Shown: one piece after another, positions 1 to 5,640 of the stretch
Position numbering within the stretch: the stretch's first letter is position 1
How the letters are laid out: each line of letters opens with the position of its first letter
Source: a bacterium
Lineage (GTDB): Bacteria; UBP15; UBA6099
Direction of reading: 5' to 3'
DNA length: 12,972 nucleotides
Assembly (NCBI GenBank): GCA_029573925.1
Contig: JAKQBV010000136.1
Location: forward strand, 1 to 12,972
Program-made: the position numbers and the translations under genes
The notes under the pieces: generated by a model
Told to the model about the DNA's origin: nothing
The model's database searches: none
The model's input: the letters and a program-made list of their open reading frames with translations, nothing else

Positions 1-100
1 GATCTCGCTCCGATTACGCCATTTTTCGCAATTCCAAATTAATTACAAGGCGCAAAAAAAGGTAGCCGAGCGCGCGTTTTTGCTGTGTTCGCCGCACTTG

Positions 101-140
101 AAAAAAGATCTTCGTGCGCCTTCACGATAAAAAAAGATCT
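101..140. repeat. Paired direct repeat AAAAAAGATCT containing AGATCT
   Basis: The 11-mer AAAAAAGATCT occurs at 101-111 and again at 130-140, an offset of 29 bases, in the otherwise featureless AT-rich stretch 1-223 downstream of the acyltransferase gene. Each copy holds the palindrome AGATCT, which is one form of the RGATCY site cut by BstYI-family nucleases; such a nuclease is encoded at 1414-1983. No function for the repeat is evident and it may be chance in A-rich sequence. The rest of 1-223 holds no gene I can support; a weak AT stem with a T run at about 52-87 could end the minus-strand gene. Confidence 0.5.
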
Positions 141-223
141 GTTCTTTTCTGTAGAACGCGCCAAAAAACATGGCTTGTGGGGTATCGCTATGGAAAATAT
201 TTTCAGAGGTCGCGGATTCGGGG

Positions 224-1153
224 TTATGTCGGTTGTTGCTGTGTTTTCCAGCGTTTGTGTTGCCACATCCACTGTTCCGGGCGAAGCCTTATAATGCGCT
301 CGATTTCCATTGCGCATGCCTGAGTGACCGCCAATGCGTCGCGGTCTCTGTCGCCGGTGAGTTGTACCTTGATGGCGGGCCTGAAAACGACGCGGTGTTT
401 CATGTAGTCTTCCCTGACGATGAAGACGGGGATTATGGGGGCGCCGGTGATGGAGCTAAAGAGGGCCGGGCCTTTAAATGTCGAGGCGGGGCGTCCGAAA
501 AAATCCACAAAAACGCCTTCCGCCGCGTTCTGGTCGGCTATGAGGGCGACTATTTCGTTGCTGTTCAGCAGCGATATGATTTGTTTGAATATCGGTTTGT
601 CTCTCGGAACGGTTTTAATGCCTTTTTTCTCTCTTTGCTTTTGAATCACATCGTTGATGAGGCCGTCGTTCTGGTCGCGCCGCACGACCTTCAATGAGTA
701 GCCGCGCGCGACGAGCGCCGCGCCCAGAAGCTCCCAGTTCCCGTAATGCCCAGAAAGCGCTATCACTCCTTTATTCAGCGAAAGAGCTTCTTTGATATTT
801 TCTTCGCCCTCGAAAGTCACCCGCTTCAGTATCTCCTTAGAACTCATGGACGGAAAACGGATGAATTCAAAAATGTTCATCGCCATGTGCCGGTTGCAGC
901 GCAGAGCGATATCTTGGATTTCGTCCGGAGACAGTTCGTCGCCGTAAGCCATTTCGAGATGATTTACCACCAGTTTGCGGTTGCGAGGAACAAACTTGTG
1001 GAGCGCGAGGCCCGCCGCGTTAGCGAGCGTTTTATGAGCTTTAAGCGGAAGGACGCGTATCAGGAGATAGACAAACAGCAACGCTGTCCTCGCCAGAAAC
1101 CGAAAGATTCTATATTTCGCCGAAAACGCCTGTTGTTCGTCCGTGCCGCTCAA
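224..1153 (-). CDS. LpxL/HtrB-family lysophospholipid (lipid A) acyltransferase
   Basis: This 309-residue inner-membrane protein most likely transfers an acyl chain from an acyl carrier protein to a lipid A precursor, or to a related lysophospholipid, at the cytoplasmic face. It has a hydrophobic N-terminal anchor (about residues 17-38), the family catalytic motif HX4E as HYGNWE with H136 and E141, a conserved DQNAAEG/VDFFGRPA stretch near 207-222, and the typical C-terminal RPEQWMWQHKRWK at 291-303. Length is normal for the family. The start is TTG at 1153: an in-frame TAA lies directly before it, so nothing longer is possible, and AAAGAG lies about 8 bases upstream. Downstream ATG codons would remove conserved sequence. 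It stands alone, with a 260-base gap to the restriction gene. The exact acyl acceptor (Kdo2-lipid IVA or other) cannot be read from sequence. Confidence 0.9.
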   Translation of the reverse strand: MSGTDEQQAFSAKYRIFRFLARTALLFVYLLIRVLPLKAHKTLANAAGLALHKFVPRNRKLVVNHLEMAYGDELSPDEIQDIALRCNRHMAMNIFEFIRFPSMSSKEILKRVTFEGEENIKEALSLNKGVIALSGHYGNWELLGAALVARGYSLKVVRRDQNDGLINDVIQKQREKKGIKTVPRDKPIFKQIISLLNSNEIVALIADQNAAEGVFVDFFGRPASTFKGPALFSSITGAPIIPVFIVREDYMKHRVVFRPAIKVQLTGDRDRDALAVTQACAMEIERIIRLRPEQWMWQHKRWKTQQQPT

Positions 1154-1183
1154 TTAGATCGCTCTTTCTTTGCCGTATACCGA

Positions 1184-1291
1184 CAGATGTCATATCTGGC
1201 GTTTCATCCGAAAAACCGTTTGAAACAGATTTCGCCTTAGGCGATTGGGGGAAAAACCTCTGAAAAGGGTTCTTTTCCCAAAATCCCTTTT
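1184..1291. repeat. Intergenic cluster of inverted repeats between the nuclease and acyltransferase genes
   Basis: Several stems lie in this gap: CAGAT/ATCTG (1184-1188 and 1194-1198), GTTTCA/TGAAAC (1201-1206 and 1221-1226), CGCCT/AGGCG around one base (1233-1243), TTGGG-AAAA/TTTTCCCAA (1245-1255 with 1273-1281, two extra G) and AAAAGGG/CCCTTTT (1263-1269 with 1285-1291). The last two overlap, so they cannot form together. The cluster is downstream of the restriction-modification pair and upstream of the acyltransferase, both on the minus strand, so a terminator role is reasonable, but no stem has a clean following T run. The rest of the 260-base gap shows nothing. Confidence 0.45.
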
Positions 1292-1413
1292 ACCAAAACT
1301 TTTCGCGTCTTGTTTCTTGGTCAATATTGAGAATAACTCGGCGCTCCCAGCGAAATCTGCGCGTCCGCATTTCTAATTGACGAATCCGGTTGAATTTAGA
1401 TAATGCCGCTTTT

Positions 1414-1983
1414 TTACTTGTCAATTCCCAAAATCATTACAGGGATGTCAATATCGGACACGCCCCTTTTCTCTAAATCCCATACGAACTGCTCGAAATA
1501 CGATACGCCTGTTGACATCTGGTCCGCAAACGCTTTTACCGGCACGATTTCTATTCCTTCATCAATTATTCCAAGGTTGTGAAAAATCGTCATCTTTGCG
1601 CAAACGTTATAAACCATAAAGGCGTACTTTCCGAACTGAACTTCAACTCCGAGACGATTCTTTACGAAATCCATTTCACGAAACGCGCCTTTGCTCAAGG
1701 CAGATGGCTCATAGTCGCTTTTATAATAATGTTTTGGATAATCACATTTTTCGCGATGTTTAATCCAGTCCTTCGATAAAAGAAAGTTATCGAACTCCTT
1801 GTTTAGCGCTCTTGGGCTATACAGCTTTTTCCCAAGCATTGTTTTTTCCTTGCTTTTCTTTGTCATGCATCTTGAGGCATCAACAGACAATATACATGTT
1901 TCCAGTTCTTTCAAGACTCCGGCATGCTTTTTCCGAATATCTTCCGAGCCGTTATAAAATGAAAATTCCGCAGCGATTCTCAT
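1414..1983 (-). CDS. Type II restriction endonuclease, BstYI/BglII family
   Basis: A 189-residue nuclease that I recognise as a relative of BstYI (about 203 residues, cuts RGATCY) and, more distantly, BglII (AGATCT). Matching blocks are SVDASRC, TKKSKEKT, LYSPRALN, DFVKN, EVQFGKYAF, GIEIVPVK and the ending PVMILGID. The catalytic set of the family is D, then E nine residues on, then Q two later; here D105, E114 and Q116 keep that spacing inside DFVKNRLGVEVQFGK. It should make double-strand cuts in unmethylated foreign DNA. Its ATG overlaps the methyltransferase stop as ATGA (1980-1983), with AAGG 5 bases and AAGGAG 11 bases upstream, so it is translated second. No controller gene is present. 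The gene is much AT-richer than its neighbours (19 G+C in bases 1561-1620). It appears intact; the recognition sequence is inferred. Confidence 0.9.
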   Translation of the reverse strand: MRIAAEFSFYNGSEDIRKKHAGVLKELETCILSVDASRCMTKKSKEKTMLGKKLYSPRALNKEFDNFLLSKDWIKHREKCDYPKHYYKSDYEPSALSKGAFREMDFVKNRLGVEVQFGKYAFMVYNVCAKMTIFHNLGIIDEGIEIVPVKAFADQMSTGVSYFEQFVWDLEKRGVSDIDIPVMILGIDK

Positions 1984-2945
1984 GCCTTGCCAGTCTCCTT
2001 CTGCTCCTGCCAGAAAAGAGGTATTTGTGAAACTTTTTCTTTGCCGGATGGAGAATAAACCGGTTTTCCAAGAGGCCGTATTCTCAAGCGTCCGTTTGCA
2101 TAATCCTTGATTCTCTGCATAGCGATTTCAATATACTTTTCTTCTTTTTCGCACATTATCGACTTCCGATTGTGCATCATTGCCGCAACCATCGCCGTTC
2201 CAACTCCTCCGAAAGGATCAAGGACATAATCGCCCTCATTCGTGAGCGCTAAAACACATCGTTGAACTAATTCAATAGGGAACTGACAAGGATGAACAGT
2301 TTTTTCTGGATGATTAGCTTTGACGTTGGGAATCTCCCATATAAGTCGGTCCCAGTCTTGCTCGATCACATTCCAGAAATCGGAAGGGTTTTTTCCTAAA
2401 GGATTCCCCGATGGCAATCCTCGTTTATCGCCTTTAAAATGCGTTTTTCCGGGATACTTCGAAGGCACCCGAACAGAATCCAAATTAAACGTATATGAAT
2501 CTCCTTTTGTGAACCAGCAAATAGTTTCATATCTTCCTGAAAATCTCTTAGAGGCATGCAAACCATGATCAAAATGCCAGATGATGCGGTTGCGCATCTT
2601 CAATCCGAATGAGGCAAAAATCGGATAGTAGCTGATGTCAAGAGGCACTATTTCGCCGTTTTCCACATAATTGCCGACCTGCCAGCAAATGCTTCCTTCC
2701 GAAGACACAATCCTTACGAGTTCTTTTATGATTGGTTTCATTGATTCCAGATAGTTCTCAAGCGCAGTCCCTTTTTCATATTCCTTCCCGATATTGTAAG
2801 GAGGCGAAGAAACAATCAGCTTAACGGATTGAGATGGAACTTCTTTAAGACTAGAAGCCGCATCTCCGGAGAGAATGATACAACTTGCGTTCTTTTTATA
2901 TATTGCATGTATTTCGGGTTCGGTTGTGTTAAATAGTTCAGTCAT
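1980..2945 (-). CDS. Site-specific DNA methyltransferase of a type II system (beta class, probably N4-cytosine)
   Basis: This 321-residue enzyme should methylate the site cut by the nuclease encoded directly after it, using S-adenosylmethionine. The catalytic motif IV is SPPYN at residues 47-51 and the AdoMet-binding motif I is DPFGGVGT at 243-250. Motif IV before a target-recognition middle and then motif I is the beta-class order. SPPY rather than DPPY favours N4-cytosine methylation, as expected for BglII/BstYI-type systems, but N6-adenine cannot be excluded. The ATG at 2945 is preceded by AAAGG at a good distance and by a TATAAT hexamer at 2966-2971. Making the methyltransferase first in the operon helps protect the host. 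Like its partner it is AT-rich (25 G+C in bases 2461-2520), which suggests joint horizontal acquisition. Confidence 0.93.
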   Translation of the reverse strand: MTELFNTTEPEIHAIYKKNASCIILSGDAASSLKEVPSQSVKLIVSSPPYNIGKEYEKGTALENYLESMKPIIKELVRIVSSEGSICWQVGNYVENGEIVPLDISYYPIFASFGLKMRNRIIWHFDHGLHASKRFSGRYETICWFTKGDSYTFNLDSVRVPSKYPGKTHFKGDKRGLPSGNPLGKNPSDFWNVIEQDWDRLIWEIPNVKANHPEKTVHPCQFPIELVQRCVLALTNEGDYVLDPFGGVGTAMVAAMMHNRKSIMCEKEEKYIEIAMQRIKDYANGRLRIRPLGKPVYSPSGKEKVSQIPLFWQEQKETGKA

Positions 2946-2965
2946 TTTCTACCTTTAACTGCATA

Positions 2966-2971
2966 ATTATA
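2966..2971 (-). promoter_or_regulatory. -10 hexamer upstream of the restriction-modification operon
   Basis: A perfect TATAAT on the minus strand, 21 to 26 bases before the methyltransferase ATG. The implied transcript starts near 2958 and would have a leader of only about a dozen bases carrying the AAAGG ribosome site. No good -35 sits at 16-18 bases; TTTACA lies further upstream and would pair better with the alternative -10 TACTGT. Which hexamer is used is uncertain. Confidence 0.5.
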
Positions 2972-3044
2972 TCTAACAGTATATCAAAACGCTCTTGATG
3001 TAAATGCAAAGTGGGCGGATGAACAACCCTGTGATTCCCTTTGG

Positions 3045-3920
3045 TCAGTTAGAGTTGTCGAGGCCTCGCCATCCGGGAGCCGGGGAGTAGCCTTCGCGCT
3101 GGGCGAGTATTTCAAGGTGCGCGGCGGCGATGGCTTCAAGCGCTATGTCTATCTCGAACTTTTTCTTTCGGGTGTCCAGCATCCTGTGGTACTGTTTGCA
3201 TTTCTCGCATGTGGCCGCCGTGTAGCAGTCCTCCACTCCGGGGCCTTCGGCCATTATGTATCCGAGCGTCCGAGGCTCTTCGTTGCCGCACAGGTGGCAT
3301 CTGGTGCGTTTGTACAGCCAAGAGGTCTCGCACGCGGAGCAGACGAGATGCCTGTGGCCTTCCTCGCGGACGAGCGCCGACATTGCGGCGATTCCTCCGC
3401 ACACCGGGCACGTCGCTTCGTAAACGCCGTCCTCGTTGTCGAGCAGCGCGCGCGCGCCCGCCACGTAGGCGTCCACGAACGGCCTCATCGCAAGAAACGA
3501 GATGAACGCAAGTTGCGGCGTCACTTCCTCCATCGGTTCGGCGGAAACGCCGGCTCCGGCGGAGATAAACACGCGGAACGCGTTTCTGATGATTCCGGCG
3601 GCATCCTCGTCGGAAGCTTCCGCAGCGCGCTCTACGTCCTCTTCAGCTTCGACGTTTTCGATGAAAGTCTTGCAGAGAGCGCGGAAGAGAGGCGCCGCGG
3701 CGGTCCAGTCAAGCTCGGCCGCGCCGAGAGCGATGAAAGGATAAGGGCCTTTTGCGGCGGCTGAGGGGAGCGCAAACGGCTCGCCGAAATCCGACGCGTC
3801 GCAGCTATCGTACGCGTCGAGTATTCTCGCGTAGAAATCCAGCGGCTCCCGGAGGTCTTCGCGGGCCACCTTCAACTGGGCTATTCTCGTTCTCAGGTCG
3901 GAAATTTTCTCTTTGTTCAT
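3045..3920 (-). CDS. fdhE: FdhE-like formate dehydrogenase accessory protein
   Basis: A 291-residue cytoplasmic protein of the FdhE family. In E. coli, FdhE binds the formate dehydrogenase catalytic subunit during assembly and carries metal on paired CxxC motifs. Here four such motifs appear in order in the C-terminal half: CPVCGG, CSAC followed by TSW, CHLCGN and CEKC. This is the rubredoxin-like zinc/iron pattern of the family, and the ending (an acidic helix, then a REGYSPAPGW-type tail) also fits. E. coli FdhE is about 309 residues, so length is normal. I start at ATG 3920, where AAGGA lies 7 bases upstream; extending to 4010 would add 30 residues that cross a promoter-like TATAAT. No formate dehydrogenase subunit gene lies in the window, so the partner enzyme must be elsewhere. 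Confidence 0.85.
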   Translation of the reverse strand: MNKEKISDLRTRIAQLKVAREDLREPLDFYARILDAYDSCDASDFGEPFALPSAAAKGPYPFIALGAAELDWTAAAPLFRALCKTFIENVEAEEDVERAAEASDEDAAGIIRNAFRVFISAGAGVSAEPMEEVTPQLAFISFLAMRPFVDAYVAGARALLDNEDGVYEATCPVCGGIAAMSALVREEGHRHLVCSACETSWLYKRTRCHLCGNEEPRTLGYIMAEGPGVEDCYTAATCEKCKQYHRMLDTRKKKFEIDIALEAIAAAHLEILAQREGYSPAPGWRGLDNSN

Positions 3921-3980
3921 GTCGTCATCCTTGTCATAGTAGTAGTCAGCAACATTTCGCGGACCGCGCCGCGCGGAGAC

Positions 3981-4010
3981 ATTATAGCGGACGCATGGAA
4001 AATGCCGCAA
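3981..4010 (-). promoter_or_regulatory. Promoter for the fdhE-like gene
   Basis: On the minus strand TTGCGG (4005-4010) is followed after 18 bases by a perfect TATAAT (3981-3986), giving a start near 3974 and a leader of about 54 bases. The 13-mer GCTATAATGTCTC here is identical to the one at the promoter of the nucleotidyltransferase gene (5600-5612). Confidence 0.55.
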
Positions 4011-4030
4011 GGAAGAGAGAGCGAGGTCGT

Positions 4031-4807
4031 TTACCAGCCGCCGGAGGCTCCGCCGCCTCCGCTCATGCCGCCCCCGAAACCGCCGAATCCCCCGCCGAAA
4101 CCGCCTCCGCCGCTCGACCAGCCTCCGCCTCTGCCCCCTCCGGACAGCAGCAACATTAAGAACAGGCTTGGATTGGTTATGAATAATATCAGGAGAAAAA
4201 CGCCCACCACGCCCATAAAGATCATCTGTAGGAGACTGAACTTTTGAGGCAGCGGACTGCCCTGTCCGCGCGCGGGAACCGCGTTCAGGTCGAATTCTTC
4301 AGGCGCAATGCCGTATTCTTCAAGAACGATGGCGGCGAGCGCTTCAACCCCCGCGCTGATCCCGCCGGAATAATCTCCCTGCTTGAATAGGGGCGCGATT
4401 ATCTCGTCGATTATGAATTTCGATTCGGCGTCCGTAACCGCGCCTTCCAGCCCGTAGCCGACTTCGATTCTGATTTTTCTCTCGCTCATCGCGACTACAA
4501 GCAGGACGCCGTTGTCTTCGCCCTTTTGACCGACGCCCCATCGCTCAAACATCTTGACGGCGTATTCCTCGATGTAGGAGTCGCCGATCGTATCCACCAC
4601 CGCGACGGCTATCTGAGCGGAAGTCCTTTCATCGAGGGCGGCGAGCATATTGTCGAGTCGGGAGCGCGCGGCGGGGTCCATCACGCCCGCGAAATCGTTG
4701 ACATAGCCGGACGGCCTGTCCTGCGCGAAAGCGGCGGCGCATAGAACCGCCAGCGCTATCGCCAGAACCGCCGTCGCGGCGGCTCGTTGCATTCTCGCGG
4801 CCTTCAT
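4031..4807 (-). CDS. Secreted TPM-domain (YgcG-family) protein with membrane segment and Gly-rich tail
   Basis: A 258-residue envelope protein. A signal peptide (about 1-28, ending AAAFA) leads into a TPM domain (about 34-160), recognisable by YVNDFAGVMD, the NGVLLVVA strand, KIRIEVGYGLEGAVTD and the later PLFKQGDYSGGI. A linker follows, then a long hydrophobic segment (about 191-222) and a tail of 37 residues of which 24 are glycine, ending GGASGGW. Gly-rich C-termini are usual in this family. Some TPM proteins are reported as phosphatases or as photosystem II repair factors in plants; the bacterial YgcG role is unclear, so no reaction is assigned. Its ATG overlaps the nucleotidyltransferase stop as ATGA (4804-4807), with GGAAG upstream, so the two are probably translationally coupled. 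A second Met at residue 6 is an alternative start. Confidence 0.85.
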   Translation of the reverse strand: MKAARMQRAAATAVLAIALAVLCAAAFAQDRPSGYVNDFAGVMDPAARSRLDNMLAALDERTSAQIAVAVVDTIGDSYIEEYAVKMFERWGVGQKGEDNGVLLVVAMSERKIRIEVGYGLEGAVTDAESKFIIDEIIAPLFKQGDYSGGISAGVEALAAIVLEEYGIAPEEFDLNAVPARGQGSPLPQKFSLLQMIFMGVVGVFLLILFITNPSLFLMLLLSGGGRGGGWSSGGGGFGGGFGGFGGGMSGGGGASGGW

Positions 4808-5574
4808 CCGCCCACTTCCATATTATCGACGAATTCCGTCAGAGAGTCCAACTCCGTCAGGTAAGACTGAAACACGGTCTCAAGTTTTCCTGCGGGAGCC
4901 TTTGTTTTTGATTTTTTCATGGCCGAAAGCTCGCGGAAGGCGGAGAGCTTGAATCCGGCGAGGCTCTCGACGCCAGCGATGACCGAGTCCGGGTCCCCCG
5001 CGCCCGCCGCCGGAGAGCCTGCCAACCGCAGAATGTTTCTGAATATTGTGGCGAACGTTGAGAGGGCGCTTTCAAGAAACGGCTGGAACTTCGCGGGTTT
5101 GGAGCCGATTTCCAGAGAAGCTTGAATCAGGCGAAGTCTTTTGCCGCGAAGGTTTTCCTCTATCTGCAAGCGAAGGTTTTCGAGCGAGATGGGGGTTTTT
5201 CCTACAGGATTCTCGCCGTAGAACGCGACGCTCCTCTCCTTCCATTCGAGGAATTCCATAGGGAATACGTCCGCCGAGCCGGAGATGAAAGCGCGGTCGG
5301 TCACTACCGGTCGGGCGCGGAGTTTCTTCATCCAGCGGTCGAACACCGGGCGGAGCGCGTTGAGCAACGCGACATCCACTGCGTCGAAAACCATGAAGAT
5401 GTTCACGTCTGATTTGCCGGAAACGTATGAAGGCCCGGCGGCGCTGCCGAAGAGGACGGCGGCGTCGAGGGTCTTTCCCGCCGAGCGCGCGGCCTCGATA
5501 GTCTGCTCCGCGAGCGGTCCGAGCATGGCCGCAAGCTCTTTTCTTATTCCGTCAGTTTTGACAAGGGCGGTCAT
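4804..5574 (-). CDS. Nucleotidyltransferase-fold protein of unknown substrate
   Basis: A 256-residue, probably cytoplasmic protein whose N-terminal part carries the nucleotidyltransferase signature: VLFGSAAG with G43-S44, followed by SDVN at 55-58. In active polymerase-beta-like enzymes this position is usually DxD; here the second acid is Asn58. I recall related hypothetical proteins with DIN or DVN at this point, so it may be a family trait rather than decay, but that is from memory. A DVFPMEFLEWKER segment and a helical, basic C-terminal half (NLRLQIEENLRGKRLRL and after) follow. GGAGGTG lies 4 bases before the ATG, a strong ribosome site, and an extended -10 promoter sits upstream. It is coupled to the TPM gene. 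Nucleotide transfer to a protein or small molecule is possible, and loss of catalysis is equally possible. Confidence 0.7.
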   Translation of the reverse strand: MTALVKTDGIRKELAAMLGPLAEQTIEAARSAGKTLDAAVLFGSAAGPSYVSGKSDVNIFMVFDAVDVALLNALRPVFDRWMKKLRARPVVTDRAFISGSADVFPMEFLEWKERSVAFYGENPVGKTPISLENLRLQIEENLRGKRLRLIQASLEIGSKPAKFQPFLESALSTFATIFRNILRLAGSPAAGAGDPDSVIAGVESLAGFKLSAFRELSAMKKSKTKAPAGKLETVFQSYLTELDSLTEFVDNMEVGG

Positions 5575-5604
5575 CAGCCACCTCCGTTATGCTTCAAGAG
5601 AGAC

Positions 5605-5613
5605 ATTATAGCA
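5605..5613 (-). promoter_or_regulatory. Extended -10 promoter for the nucleotidyltransferase/TPM pair
   Basis: The minus strand reads TGCTATAAT, a perfect -10 with the TGn extension, about 31 bases before the ATG at 5574. There is no clear -35. It lies in the 66-base gap after the YyaL-like gene, where a short CCGG/CCGG stem followed by TTTT (about 5615-5631) could be a weak terminator for the upstream unit. The sequence GCTATAATGTCTC is shared exactly with the fdhE promoter. Confidence 0.55.
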
Positions 5614-5640
5614 CAAAACCGGGGCCGCCGGAGCGGACGG

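Noticed and set aside
39..317. Small minus-strand frame at the left edge (92 codons)
   Set aside because: It overlaps the acyltransferase 3' end by about 94 bases, and nothing in its composition or a ribosome site supports it.
170..1240. Plus-strand frames opposite the acyltransferase (170-697 and 746-1240)
   Set aside because: The minus strand encodes a clear LpxL-family protein across the same bases; these frames show no family features.
3921..4010. N-terminal extension of the fdhE-like gene by 30 codons
   Set aside because: The extension crosses a perfect TATAAT and lacks a ribosome site, whereas AAGGA sits 7 bases before the ATG at 3920.
4002..4247. Proline-rich plus-strand frame
   Set aside because: It is the complement of the Gly-rich tail of the TPM protein.
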